Source: Novosphingobium profundi (GTDB lineage: Bacteria > Pseudomonadota > Alphaproteobacteria > Sphingomonadales > Sphingomonadaceae). Taken from it: a stretch of 64,000 nucleotides of DNA. Location: positions 1 through 64,000 of the forward strand of contig NZ_JABWCU010000008.1 of NCBI RefSeq assembly GCF_018491765.1, in the 5' to 3' direction. Shown here piece after piece: positions 46,201 through 54,354 of this stretch; the stretch's first letter is position 1, and each line of letters opens with the position of its first letter. A program made the translations under genes and the position numbers. The notes under the pieces were generated by a model. The model saw nothing but the letters and a program-made list of their open reading frames with translations, searched no databases and was not told the DNA's origin.

Positions 46201-46862
46201 GGCGATAAGTGCGCGTCGACCACGCTCGTGTCGCCGCGCGCGATGAGCTTGATGAGCGGGGCCACCTCGTGGCTGACCGAGATTTGCGTGTAGCCGATCG
46301 CGCGCGCGATCCGGGCCAGCGCGACCTCGTGCGCGGTGAAGCGATAGCCGTGCATCAGCACCACCGCGACCGCGCGCAGGCCCGCGTCGAAGGCCGACTG
46401 GAGCCCCCAGCGCGCGGCCTCTTCGTCGAGCGCGCGGTGCACCGTCCCGTCCGCGCCGACGCGCTCGTCGATCTCGAGCACGCGCGCGGCGAGCGGCTCG
46501 GGCAGGACGATGTGGCGCGCGAAGATGTCGGGCCGCTCCTGCGTGCCGATGCGCAGGGCATCGCCGAAGCCGCGGGTGATCGCGAGCAGGACCGGCTCGC
46601 CCTTGCCTTCGAGCAGGGCGTTGGTGGCGACCGTGGTGCCCAGGCGCAGCTCGCAGGGCGGCAGCGCCCCCTCGCCCACGCCGGTCAACCGGCGCATGGC
46701 CTCGACGGCCGCGTCGCGGTAGCGCTCCGGGTCCTCGGACAGCAGCTTGAGCCGCTCGAAAGTCCCGTCCGGCGCGCGCGCGACGACATCGGTAAATGTG
46801 CCTCCGCGATCGACCCAGAACTGCCAGGTGCCGCGCGTCGTATCCGTCATCATCTCCGTCAT
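43224..46862 (-). CDS. 5-oxoprolinase / hydantoinase (HyuA-HyuB fused)
   Basis: This ATP-dependent amidohydrolase of about 1212 aa has an N-terminal HyuA half with FWVDRGGTFTDVV, GFDMGGTSTDVSHY and GGAGGQHACKVAD. Its C-terminal HyuB half runs from EIMGALFMAIAEEMG through LNAPYDGGTHLPDI to TPGGGGFGPA. Fused enzymes of this length normally open 5-oxoproline to glutamate. An 11-base C run on the plus strand at 45047-45057 lies inside the gene and encodes a Gly triplet. The start is uncertain; ATG 46862 is used, with GTG 46883 also possible. Confidence 0.88.
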   Translation of the reverse strand: MTEMMTDTTRGTWQFWVDRGGTFTDVVARAPDGTFERLKLLSEDPERYRDAAVEAMRRLTGVGEGALPPCELRLGTTVATNALLEGKGEPVLLAITRGFGDALRIGTQERPDIFARHIVLPEPLAARVLEIDERVGADGTVHRALDEEAARWGLQSAFDAGLRAVAVVLMHGYRFTAHEVALARIARAIGYTQISVSHEVAPLIKLIARGDTSVVDAHLSPVLDRYVAGLEAGLGPHVEALYMQSNGGLTSGAALRGKDAILSGPAGGIVGMAAVAKEAGFAEVVGFDMGGTSTDVSHYAGEYERDSETRIAGNRVRTPMMRIATVAAGGGSICAFDGARFLVGPESAGAVPGPACYRRGGPLTVTDCNLLLGKLLPEHFPHVFGPDGDEPLSRAAAEGRMDAILTEAKAATGRAMTREEAAEGFLAIAVANMANAIKTVSLRRGHDVTRAAMVTFGGAGGQHACKVADALGVTSVLCHPLASVLSAYGMGLADRRVLHERTLALTLGSESAAALDEARAELGEAARADLVAQGVAVEAIAIEASLAIRPRGSESTIAVPFGDLAAMRTAFHAGWDHLFGFAAGEDLVAESLRVEAVAGGHPGGGAIAPLPQVSGDPAQTERIWTEGAAHEAPLYRREDLAEGFTGEGPMLVVDEVSTTVVEPGWIVRVDGVGNLVLTRPAPPPIAVGAETGRDPVRLEIMGALFMAIAEEMGAALQHSARSVNIRERLDFSCALFDRYGNLVANAPHMPVHLGSMGESVRTILNRRGMGADGHPADGRGILAGDAYVLNAPYDGGTHLPDITVVMPVFAKDGDIEPAWFVAARGHHADIGGISPGSMPPGSRTLDEEGVLIDNALLVDAGTLQEEALRALLASGPWPSRAIEQNMADLRAQLAACVRGASELRRIAGEQGRELVDAYMGHVQAYSEEAVRALTARLSDGTFVAPMDNGAEIHVAVRIDRAQRSAVIDFAGTSPQLPDNFNAPLPVVRAAVLYAVRTLIDDPVPMNEGCLRPIEIRVPEGSMLHPVAPAAVVAGNVETSQAITDALFGALGAMAAAQGTMNNFTFGDAAHQYYETIAGGSGAGPDFDGTSVVQTHMTNSRLTDPEVLESNFPVLLEEFSIRRGSGGAGAHRGGDGARRRVRFLAPMQAGILSQRRTVAPFGLAGGEAGARGANRIERADGRVETLGSTARVDLASGDVFVIETPGGGGFGPA
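45047..45057. repeat. 11-base C/G homopolymer inside the 5-oxoprolinase gene
   Basis: Eleven consecutive C on the plus strand (G in the coding strand) fall in the codons for PGGGAIA. Tracts of this length are prone to slip, and a one-base change would truncate the protein. Confidence 0.8.
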
Positions 46863-46905
46863 GGCGCCTACATGGCAAGACACCGCCGCGATGGCAAACC
46901 GGGGT

Positions 46906-48126
46906 TCAGACCTCCCAGCCGCGCGCGAGGAAGCGCTCGGCGAGCCCGGCGAGGAACAACGCGCCCTTGGGCAGCGCGCGCTCGTCGACCATCATCCGGG
47001 TCGAATGGATGCCACAGCACTGGCGCCAGTCTGCACCCTCCTCGGCAACGCCCAGGAAGAACATCGCCCCGGGCACTTTCTCGAGCACGTAGGCGAAATC
47101 CTCCGCCCCCATGATCGGATTTTCGAGCCGCTCGAAGGTTTCGGGGCCGAAGAGGTCCCCCGCCAGCGCCTCGCCGAGCGCGACCGCCTCACCCGCGCAA
47201 ACGGTGACCGGAAAGCCCTCGAGAACCTCCACTTCGGCGTGAAGCCCGTGCGCCCGGGCAATGCCCTGCGCCAGCTCGGGCACTTCGGCGCGCAGCCGCT
47301 CGCGGTTGGCACGCGAGAGCGAACGCATCGTGCCCAGCATCTCGACCCGGTCGGGAATGACGTTGTGCGCGCTGCCCGCCGCGATCTTGGCGATGGTGAC
47401 GACGACCGGATCGAACACGGGGAAGCGGCGCGCCACCAGCGTCTGGAGCGCGGACACGATCTCGCAGGCGACGGGCATCGGGTCGAGCGTGTCGTGCGGC
47501 ATCGAGGCATGGCCGCCGCGCCCGGTGACGGTAATCCGCAGCTGGTCGGCCGAGGCCATCAACGGCCCGGCGCGTCCGCCGATCATGCCGTGGCGCGCGT
47601 TGGGCATGACGTGGAGCGCGAAGGCCGCCTCGGGCAGTGCGCGATCGGTACCGGGCCCGCCGAGCAGCCCGTCCTCGAGCATGAAGCGCGCGCCGTGCCA
47701 GCCTTCCTCGCCGGGCTGGAACATGAAGCGCACCTCGCCCGCGAGGTCGGCGGCCTTGCCCGCGAGCAGCCGCGCTGCGCCGGCCAGCATCGCGACATGG
47801 GTGTCGTGGCCGCAGGCGTGCATCGCTCCCGGAATCGTCGAGGCGAAGTCGAGCCCGGTCTCCTCGGGCATCGCGAGCGCGTCCATGTCGCCGCGCAGGA
47901 GCACCGTGCGCCCCCTGCCCGCGCCGCCCTTGAGCGTCGCGACGAGCCCTGTGGTGGACGGCCCTTCGGCCCATTCGAGCGGGAGGTCGGCCAGCTCGGC
48001 GCGGATCTTGTCACGGGTGAGCGGCGTGTGGAGGCCGAGTTCGGGCTCGGCATGGATGGCGCGGCGCAGCGCGACGATGCGCGCGGTGACGGCCTCGGAG
48101 CAATCGGCTTGGGCAAGAAGGGTCAT
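46906..48126 (-). CDS. M20D-family metallo-amidohydrolase (hippurate / N-acyl-amino-acid hydrolase-like)
   Basis: This 406-aa protein has metal-site motifs LRGDMDALAM, HACGHDTHVAMLAGAA (about residue 103), QPGEEGWHGARFM (about 140) and a C-terminal MGAEDFAYVL. These are the standard series of M20D dizinc amidohydrolases that release amino acids from N-acyl or amide conjugates. It is 43 bp upstream of the oxoprolinase in the same direction, so together they may feed glutamate or other amino acids from cyclic or acylated forms. Confidence 0.85.
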   Translation of the reverse strand: MTLLAQADCSEAVTARIVALRRAIHAEPELGLHTPLTRDKIRAELADLPLEWAEGPSTTGLVATLKGGAGRGRTVLLRGDMDALAMPEETGLDFASTIPGAMHACGHDTHVAMLAGAARLLAGKAADLAGEVRFMFQPGEEGWHGARFMLEDGLLGGPGTDRALPEAAFALHVMPNARHGMIGGRAGPLMASADQLRITVTGRGGHASMPHDTLDPMPVACEIVSALQTLVARRFPVFDPVVVTIAKIAAGSAHNVIPDRVEMLGTMRSLSRANRERLRAEVPELAQGIARAHGLHAEVEVLEGFPVTVCAGEAVALGEALAGDLFGPETFERLENPIMGAEDFAYVLEKVPGAMFFLGVAEEGADWRQCCGIHSTRMMVDERALPKGALFLAGLAERFLARGWEV

Positions 48127-48183
48127 CGCGCCATGATGGCGAGCGCGGCCCGCGCTGTCGAGGGGGCCCGCCCCGCTGCGGGC

Positions 48184-49545
48184 TCAGTACGCTTCGGGGG
48201 GCAGTTCACCAACGGCGGGCGCGTCTTCGTGCGGCATGCGACCGAGCGCGCGCCAGGCCATGATGCCGAGCGCGGCGTAGTTGGTCGCCGCCGCGCAGCA
48301 CACCGCCCACGCGATACCGATGGCACCGAAGTGGTTGAGGCCGACCACCGCCACCGCGAGCGCGAGAACCGAGAGGACCCGGCCCACCAGCGCCAGCCGG
48401 GCGCGGCCGGTGGCGTGGAGCACCGGTTCGAAGGCCACGCTGGCAAGGCCGAAGCTGGCCGCGATCGCCAGCGGGACGAGCACTGCCCCGCCTTGCGCGA
48501 AGGCCTCGCCGCCGATCAGGCCGAGCAGCTTGCCGCCGATGGCGATCGCCACCACCACGACGATGCCGCCTGCGATCCCGGCGACCTGGTTGATGCGCTT
48601 GACCATGCGCCCGAACTGCTGCGCCGAATCGGCCACCCGCGCGCGGTTGACCTCGGGGTAGATCGCGCGCGCGATCAGGGTCGAGAGCTTGCTGAAGCCT
48701 TGCGCGAGCTGGTCGGCAAGGCGGTAGATACCCGCCGCCTTGGTACCCAGGAAATAGCCGACCGCGAGCAGCGGCCCCTGCTTGTAGACCGCATCGAGCG
48801 TGCTCGAGCCCGAAGTGGCGAGCAGAAACTGGCCGATGCCCGGGTTTTCCTTCCAGGCGCTGCGCCACTGGCGCAAGGCGGCAAACGGCGAGGAACCGGG
48901 AATGAGGCGCAGCGCCATGACCCAATAGGCCATGGCCGAGGCAATATCGATTGCGGCCCAGGCGAACAGGAACAGCTCGACGCTTGGCCCATACCACCAG
49001 ATGAAGGCCGCCGCGAAGAGCCGCCCGACCGGCACCACCGCCTCGACGTAGACCGCCATATCGAAGCGGTTGAGCGCGCGCATGATCCCCGTGGGCGCCG
49101 AAACGCGGCCCCACATGAGCGCGCAGTTGAACACCAGCGCCATCGTCACGTAGGCCGGGTTGAGGCTCAGCAAGTCGGCAAAGCCCAGGAACACGATCAC
49201 CGCGATGCCGCAACCGAGCACCGAGCCCGCCGCGTCGATCAGCCCGCACAGCATCGAGAGCCGGGCGAAACGCAGCCAGTCCTTGTCGTGGACATAGCTC
49301 GCCCCGTAGCGCACCACCGATTGCCAGGTCTGGAAGCCGGCGATCGCGACGAGCGCCTGGGCGGTCCCGAAGATCAGCGAGAAGTGGCCGAAATGCTTGA
49401 CCCCCAGCGAACGCGACAGGATCGCGAGGTAGATGATCGAGCACAGCCCGCCAAAGCCCTTGCCGCCCAGCAGCCAGGCGGTGTTTCGCAGGATGCGGCG
49501 CGCGGTGGAGTGCGCCGGCTGGGAGAGGGTCTCGGGGGCAGACAT
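48184..49545 (-). CDS. MOP-superfamily lipopolysaccharide/oligosaccharide flippase
   Basis: This 453-aa protein has about twelve membrane segments, starting with RRILRNTAWLLGGKGFGGLCSIIYLAILSR and an internal LLAVGYFLGTKAAGIYRLADQL. Both are typical of the Polysacc_synt/RfbX group. ATG at 49545 is chosen; the frame is open to 49719 but that part is not protein-like. It is divergent from the CDP-glycerol-transferase-like gene. It is a second, unfused flippase besides the one in 30794-33496, so it may move a different lipid-linked glycan. Confidence 0.8.
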   Translation of the reverse strand: MSAPETLSQPAHSTARRILRNTAWLLGGKGFGGLCSIIYLAILSRSLGVKHFGHFSLIFGTAQALVAIAGFQTWQSVVRYGASYVHDKDWLRFARLSMLCGLIDAAGSVLGCGIAVIVFLGFADLLSLNPAYVTMALVFNCALMWGRVSAPTGIMRALNRFDMAVYVEAVVPVGRLFAAAFIWWYGPSVELFLFAWAAIDIASAMAYWVMALRLIPGSSPFAALRQWRSAWKENPGIGQFLLATSGSSTLDAVYKQGPLLAVGYFLGTKAAGIYRLADQLAQGFSKLSTLIARAIYPEVNRARVADSAQQFGRMVKRINQVAGIAGGIVVVVAIAIGGKLLGLIGGEAFAQGGAVLVPLAIAASFGLASVAFEPVLHATGRARLALVGRVLSVLALAVAVVGLNHFGAIGIAWAVCCAAATNYAALGIMAWRALGRMPHEDAPAVGELPPEAY

Positions 49546-49790
49546 CTGGCGCGCTGTGTACCAGTTTGCGAGGGAGGGCAAGCGATCAGCGGTCAAACGG
49601 TGTAGCAGGGTGTATCGAGCTGTAACGTCGCCTCCGTTCGCCGGGTCCCACAGCCCTGCGCGCGCCTGGCTCAACGCAGCGGCAAAGCTCGCTTCGCGAG
49701 GCGCGTCAAGGCGTCGCACAAGGCCTCACGCACGGGGCAAGGGCCTCGTGGACCTAGGCAAGGGCCGGGAAATCGGATAGCGCGCCGGGC

Positions 49791-50954
49791 GTGACCCGGA
49801 TCTGCTTTCTCTTCAACCACGATCAGACCCACCAGATCGCCCACAGCCTGCCGATCGCGCTGGAACTGGCCCGCACCGGCCTCGCCAAGGTTACCCTGGC
49901 GGTGACCGAAGCGCGCATCGAGCAGAGCGTGCGCACGCTCGCCGGCGCGGACCTTGGTTTGTGCGAACTGGTCACGCTCGGCCTGCACACGCGCACCTCG
50001 CGCCTGCTCCAGCGCGGCCTCGAGGGTCTCATCCCCGCGCGCAAGCTTCTGGTCTACCGCGACAACCTCGAATTCTTCCGCGGCTTCGACGCGCTCGTGG
50101 TGGCGGAAAAGACCTCGCTCCTGCTCAAGACCCGCTACGGGCTGGACAACCTGAAGATCATCCACACCCGCCATGGCGCTGGCGACCGCGCGATCGGCTT
50201 CGGTAAGGAAAGCGCACGCTTCGATCTCGTGCTGGTGGCAGGCCCGAAGATCGAACGGCGCCTCGTCGCCGACGCCGGGGTCGATCCGGCGCGCATTCGC
50301 GTGGTGGGCTATTCGAAGTTCGACTTGTGCGGCGCGAATCGCCGCGACCTCGGCTTCGCGCAAGCCTCGCGTCCGACCGTGCTCTACAACCCGCACCCCT
50401 CGCCCAGGCTCTCGAGCTGGTTCACGATGGGCGAAGCCCTGCTCGAGGCCTTCGCCGCCTCGAACGAATTCAACCTCGTCTTCGCGCCGCACGTCATGAT
50501 GTTCGCCCGGCGCTGGACGGTGACCATCAATCCGCCCGCGATCCGCCGGATGCATCCGCCCGCCGCGCGCTTTGCCGAGGCCCCCAACATCCACGTCGAC
50601 CTCGGCAGCGCGGCCTCGACCGACATGACCTACACCAACAGCGCCGACATCTACATCGGTGACGTCAGCAGCCAGGTCTACGAGTTCCTCTACCATCCCC
50701 GCCCGTGCCTGTTCCTCGACGCGCACCAGACCGCCTGGGAGAACGATCCCGACTACGCGCACTGGAAGGCAGGCCCGGTGATCGGCCCCGGCACCGACAT
50801 CCTCGCGGGCGTGCGCAACGCCATCGCCACGCGCGACCGCTACCTGCCCGTCCAGCGCGCGATGCTCGCCGACACCTTCTCGGTCACCGACGAGCCTGCC
50901 GCGCTCCGCGGGGCGAAGGCCATCGCGCAATTCCTCGCATCCTCGGAGGCGTGA
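49791..50954 (+). CDS. CDP-glycerol glycerophosphotransferase-like GT-B protein
   Basis: This 387-aa protein has TRHGAGDRAIGF near residue 125, VLYNPHPS near 202, and the late donor-site block YTNSADIYIGDVSSQVYEFLYHPRPCLF near 282. That layout is shared with TagB/TagF-like glycerophosphotransferases, where the HG and the later 'D.SS..EF' motifs bind the CDP donor. It starts with GTG at 49791; no strong ribosome-binding site is visible. It may move glycerol phosphate or a sugar phosphate on to a surface lipid or glycan. The downstream GT4 begins 8 bp later. Confidence 0.7.
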   Translation: MTRICFLFNHDQTHQIAHSLPIALELARTGLAKVTLAVTEARIEQSVRTLAGADLGLCELVTLGLHTRTSRLLQRGLEGLIPARKLLVYRDNLEFFRGFDALVVAEKTSLLLKTRYGLDNLKIIHTRHGAGDRAIGFGKESARFDLVLVAGPKIERRLVADAGVDPARIRVVGYSKFDLCGANRRDLGFAQASRPTVLYNPHPSPRLSSWFTMGEALLEAFAASNEFNLVFAPHVMMFARRWTVTINPPAIRRMHPPAARFAEAPNIHVDLGSAASTDMTYTNSADIYIGDVSSQVYEFLYHPRPCLFLDAHQTAWENDPDYAHWKAGPVIGPGTDILAGVRNAIATRDRYLPVQRAMLADTFSVTDEPAALRGAKAIAQFLASSEA

Positions 50955-50962
50955 GCCCTACC

Positions 50963-52135
50963 ATGACTTCCCCCGATCCCCTCGCCGCGCTCGACGGTGC
51001 CCCCGTCTGGGTCATGGCCAAGGGCTATGCGCCCGACGAAGGTGGCATGCAGACCTATGCCCAAGGCGTGGCCGAGGCCTATGCCCGCGCCGGGGCGCGG
51101 GTCACCGTCTTCACCCAGACCAGCGCGGGCCCGCGCGAGGAGACGCTGGGCGCGGCCCGCCTCGTCGACATCGGCGCGGGCAAGTCGCCGATGGTCCCGC
51201 TCCGCCTGCTCAAGGCGCTCGGCGCCAAGCGCCGGAGCGAGGGCGCGCCTGCCTTCCTCCACGCCACCACCTGGCGCACCTCGGTGGTGCCGATGCTGCT
51301 CGGCCTGCCTTACATCACCACGTTCCACGGGCGCGAGTTCATGTACCCGGCGGGAATCGCGCTGCGCCTGATGCGCCGCGTCGCGCGCCGGGCGCGGGGC
51401 ATCCTCGCCGTCAGTCACTACAGCGCGATGCGCTTGTCCGAGCGGCTGGGCCCGGACGCCTCCGCGCCGCTCGTCGCCTGGAACGGGCTCAGCCAGGAGC
51501 CCGACCCGGACGCCCCCCTCCCCGTCAAGCACAGCGCGCGCCACGAGGGCGTCCCGCTGATCTTCACGCTGTGCCGGCTCGAGCCGCGCAAGAACGTCGC
51601 CGCCGCCGTGCGGGCCTGCGCGCGGGTCCGGGGGGAAGGCGCCTCGTTTCGCTACGTGATCGGCGGCCGCGGCCCCGAACTCGAACGCATCCGCGCGCTC
51701 GTCGCCGACCTCGGTCTGGAAGACTGCGTGGAAGTGGCCGGTTTCATGCCCACTGCGCGCGTCGAACAGCTCTACCGCGAAGCCGATATCTTCCTTCACC
51801 CCCAGATCGAGGCCGACGGGGGGCGCGACTTCGAGGGCTTCGGCATTGCCATCGCCGATGCCATGGTCACCGCCAGTGCGGTCGTCGCCGGGATCGACGG
51901 CGGCACGCGCGAACTGATCGAGGACGAAGTCCACGGCCTTGCTGTCGACGGGCACGACGAGGAGGCGATTGCCCGGGCGCTGTCGCGACTCGTCACCGAT
52001 GCGCCGTTTCGCGAATCGCTGGGGGCTGCGGCGCACGCTCGGACACTGCGCGAATTCACCTGGAAGCGGCACATTTTCCGCATTGCGGAACGATTTCCTG
52101 TCGCATCAACGTCGCAAGCCGGTAATCAACTGTAA
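50963..52135 (+). CDS. Glycosyltransferase family 4
   Basis: This 390-aa GT-B enzyme has VMAKGYAPDEGGMQTYAQGVAE at the start, TLCRLEPRKNVAAAV near residue 200 and the donor block DFEGFGIAIADAM near 297. The second glutamate of the usual E-x7-E is Asp here (EGFGIAIAD), a modest departure. It follows the CDP-glycerol-transferase-like gene closely and the lipid-kinase gene is 68 bp downstream, so it may act on a lipid acceptor. Confidence 0.83.
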   Translation: MTSPDPLAALDGAPVWVMAKGYAPDEGGMQTYAQGVAEAYARAGARVTVFTQTSAGPREETLGAARLVDIGAGKSPMVPLRLLKALGAKRRSEGAPAFLHATTWRTSVVPMLLGLPYITTFHGREFMYPAGIALRLMRRVARRARGILAVSHYSAMRLSERLGPDASAPLVAWNGLSQEPDPDAPLPVKHSARHEGVPLIFTLCRLEPRKNVAAAVRACARVRGEGASFRYVIGGRGPELERIRALVADLGLEDCVEVAGFMPTARVEQLYREADIFLHPQIEADGGRDFEGFGIAIADAMVTASAVVAGIDGGTRELIEDEVHGLAVDGHDEEAIARALSRLVTDAPFRESLGAAAHARTLREFTWKRHIFRIAERFPVASTSQAGNQL

Positions 52136-52203
52136 AATAACGATGGACAAGTGGCGGCAAACCGCGCAAAACGTCACAAAAATGCAGGATTAATCTGGCA
52201 TTC

Positions 52204-53304
52204 ATGCGATCCTGCGTGATTTTTTGTGCATCTGCGGTTATAGCGCCTCCCGTGCACGGAAACATTTACGAATTCAGCTCGCTGCCCAAGGCAACCCTCA
52301 ACCGCGAAAGCGAACGCGCGCGCAAGGCCCGTCCGGTGCGCCACGCACCCGCCGTTCCGCTCGTCGGCATCATCCGCAATCCGCGCAGCCACCGCAACAA
52401 GGGCGTGGCCGCCGAGATGGCGGATTGTTCCAACATCCTGACCGAAACGCCCAAGAGCCGTGAGGACCTGTTCCTGACGCTGGCCGGCTTCGCCCGGCGC
52501 GGGATCGACTACCTAGTGATCGACGGCGGCGACGGCACCGTGCGCGACGTGCTCACCTGCGGAGCGCAAGTCTTCGGCGACACCTGGCCGCGCCTGATCG
52601 TGCTGCCCAAGGGCAAGACCAACGCGCTGACGGTCGATCTCGGCCTGCCCGGCAAGTGGACGCTGACCGAAGCGATCGCCGCCGCGCACAAGGGCAACAC
52701 GGTCACCCGCCACCCCTTGCGCATCACCTCGGCCGACGCGGCGGCGCAAGGCCTGGCCTCGGTCCAGGGCTTCATCCTGGGCACCGGCGCCTTTACCCTG
52801 TGCACCGAGGCGGGCCAGGAAGCGCACCGGCGCGGGGCCTTCAATTCGGCGGCGGTGGGCCTCTCGATCCTGTGGGGCGTGCTGCAGTCGCTGTTCGGCC
52901 GCGCCGGCAACATCTGGCGCAGCGGAACGCCCACGCGCCTGCTCGACCGGCTAACCGGCCGACTGCTGCCGCGCACGGGACCGGGCGAGCCCGACGAGCG
53001 TTTCCTTGCGATCGCCACCACTTTCGAGCGATTCCCGCTCGGCGCGCGCCCGTTCGGCAGCAAGGTGGCGCCCGGCCTCAAGATGATCGTGCTCGACTGG
53101 CCCAACCGCCTCGTACTCGCGCTGATCCCGCTCATCATGTTCGGCCTTTCCGGCCGCTTCCTCGAGAAGCGCGGCCTGCACCGCTTCGCCACCAGCGACG
53201 TGGAAATGGACATCGAGGGCTCGTTCATCCTCGACGGCGAGGCCTTCCCCGCAGGCCGCTACATCATGGACGAGGGCCCCAAGCTGACCTTCGTGGTGCC
53301 CTGA
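52204..53304 (+). CDS. Diacylglycerol-kinase-family lipid kinase
   Basis: This 366-aa protein contains VIDGGDGTVRDVL near residue 104, the ATP site of the DAGK/sphingosine kinase/YegS family. VGIIRNPRSHRNK upstream is the other family signature, and a hydrophobic stretch (LVLALIPLIMFGLSG) lies about 300-320. ATG at 52204 or GTG at 52252 could start it; the first 45 residues are not conserved-looking. The next two genes encode nucleotidyltransferase-like proteins, suggesting a route that phosphorylates and then activates or modifies a lipid such as ceramide or diacylglycerol. Confidence 0.75.
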   Translation: MRSCVIFCASAVIAPPVHGNIYEFSSLPKATLNRESERARKARPVRHAPAVPLVGIIRNPRSHRNKGVAAEMADCSNILTETPKSREDLFLTLAGFARRGIDYLVIDGGDGTVRDVLTCGAQVFGDTWPRLIVLPKGKTNALTVDLGLPGKWTLTEAIAAAHKGNTVTRHPLRITSADAAAQGLASVQGFILGTGAFTLCTEAGQEAHRRGAFNSAAVGLSILWGVLQSLFGRAGNIWRSGTPTRLLDRLTGRLLPRTGPGEPDERFLAIATTFERFPLGARPFGSKVAPGLKMIVLDWPNRLVLALIPLIMFGLSGRFLEKRGLHRFATSDVEMDIEGSFILDGEAFPAGRYIMDEGPKLTFVVP

Positions 53305-53370
53305 GCGCCCTCGACCGCCCGAAATTCCCTCCGTCTTGATTTCAGGGCGGCCTTGCCCGAGCATAGCGTC

Positions 53371-54354
53371 ATGAGCGAAGACCTCCCGGGGCGGATCCGC
53401 ACCGCGCTTGAACGACCCGTCGAACCGGCTGTGGCCGCCTTCGCGCAGCGCCTCGCCGCGCACTCGCCGCTGCCCGTGCTGGCGGTGCTGTTCTACGGCT
53501 CGAACTTGCGCACCGGCTCGCTCGAGGGGGTACTCGACTTCTACATCCTCACCGCGGGGCCTCAGGTCGAGAAGATCTGGCCGCGCGTGAGCTATCACGA
53601 GTGGACTTGCGGGCCGGCCGATGGCGAAGGTGTGCCCGAGGCCGACTTGCGCGCCAAAGTGGCGACGATGCCGCTCGAAACCTTCCGCGCGGCGGCCGCG
53701 GGCGAATGCCTCGACACCACCATCTGGGCCCGCTTCGTACAGCCCAGCGCTCTTGTCTGGAGCCGCGACGAGGTCGCCGCGCGCCGCACTGGCGAGGCCG
53801 TCGCGGGCGCCGCGATGACCGCTGCGCGCCTCGCCATCGCGCTCGGCCCCGAGACCGGCAGCCCCGAGGACTACTGGCGCGCGCTGTTCCGCGCCACGTA
53901 CGCCGCCGAGTTCCGCGTCGAAAAGGCGGGCCGCGAGGATTCGATCCTCTCGGCCAATCGCGACCACTTCGACGGCCTGCTCCCACTCGCTCTGGTGGCA
54001 CAGGGCATACCTTTCGCGCGCGGCGGACCGACCGGCACGATCCGACCCGAGATCGACAAAGCGTCCCGCGCCCGCACGCGCGCCTGGTGGCAACGCCGCC
54101 AGCGCCTCGGCAAGCCCTACAACGTGCTGCGCCTGATCAAGGCCTCGACCACCTTCGACGGCGCCGCGCGCTACGCCGCCTGGAAGATCGAGCGCCACAC
54201 CGGCGTCCCCGTCGCCGTCACCCCCTGGCGCGAGCGCCATCCGGTGCTCGCCGCCCCCGCGGTGCTGTGGAGCGTGTGGCGCGCCCGCAAGGCCGCTGCC
54301 CGGGCCTCGACACGCGCCGCAAACGCGCCCGATACCGACAACCGCGCCGCCTGA
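53371..54354 (+). CDS. Nucleotidyltransferase-fold protein, Tam41-like in appearance
   Basis: This 327-aa protein has VLFYGSNLRTGSLEGVLDFYIL near residue 43: the GS followed by an acidic residue 12-14 positions later is the core of the nucleotidyltransferase superfamily. The spacing and the YGSN form recall Tam41-type CDP-diacylglycerol synthases. The remainder is alpha-helical with conserved-looking Trp/Arg blocks. ATG at 53371 is preferred over the TTG at 53353. Its stop overlaps the next ATG (TGATG). It lies downstream of a lipid kinase, so a phospholipid substrate is likely, by inference. Confidence 0.55.
   Translation: MSEDLPGRIRTALERPVEPAVAAFAQRLAAHSPLPVLAVLFYGSNLRTGSLEGVLDFYILTAGPQVEKIWPRVSYHEWTCGPADGEGVPEADLRAKVATMPLETFRAAAAGECLDTTIWARFVQPSALVWSRDEVAARRTGEAVAGAAMTAARLAIALGPETGSPEDYWRALFRATYAAEFRVEKAGREDSILSANRDHFDGLLPLALVAQGIPFARGGPTGTIRPEIDKASRARTRAWWQRRQRLGKPYNVLRLIKASTTFDGAARYAAWKIERHTGVPVAVTPWRERHPVLAAPAVLWSVWRARKAAARASTRAANAPDTDNRAA

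Noticed and set aside
43068..46208. Long plus-strand open frames opposite the 5-oxoprolinase
   Set aside because: They are His/Arg/Asp-rich shadow translations of a well-conserved gene.
48127..49719. Start of the second flippase at 49719
   Set aside because: The first 58 codons are polar and not family-like; the MOP N-terminal helix follows the ATG at 49545.
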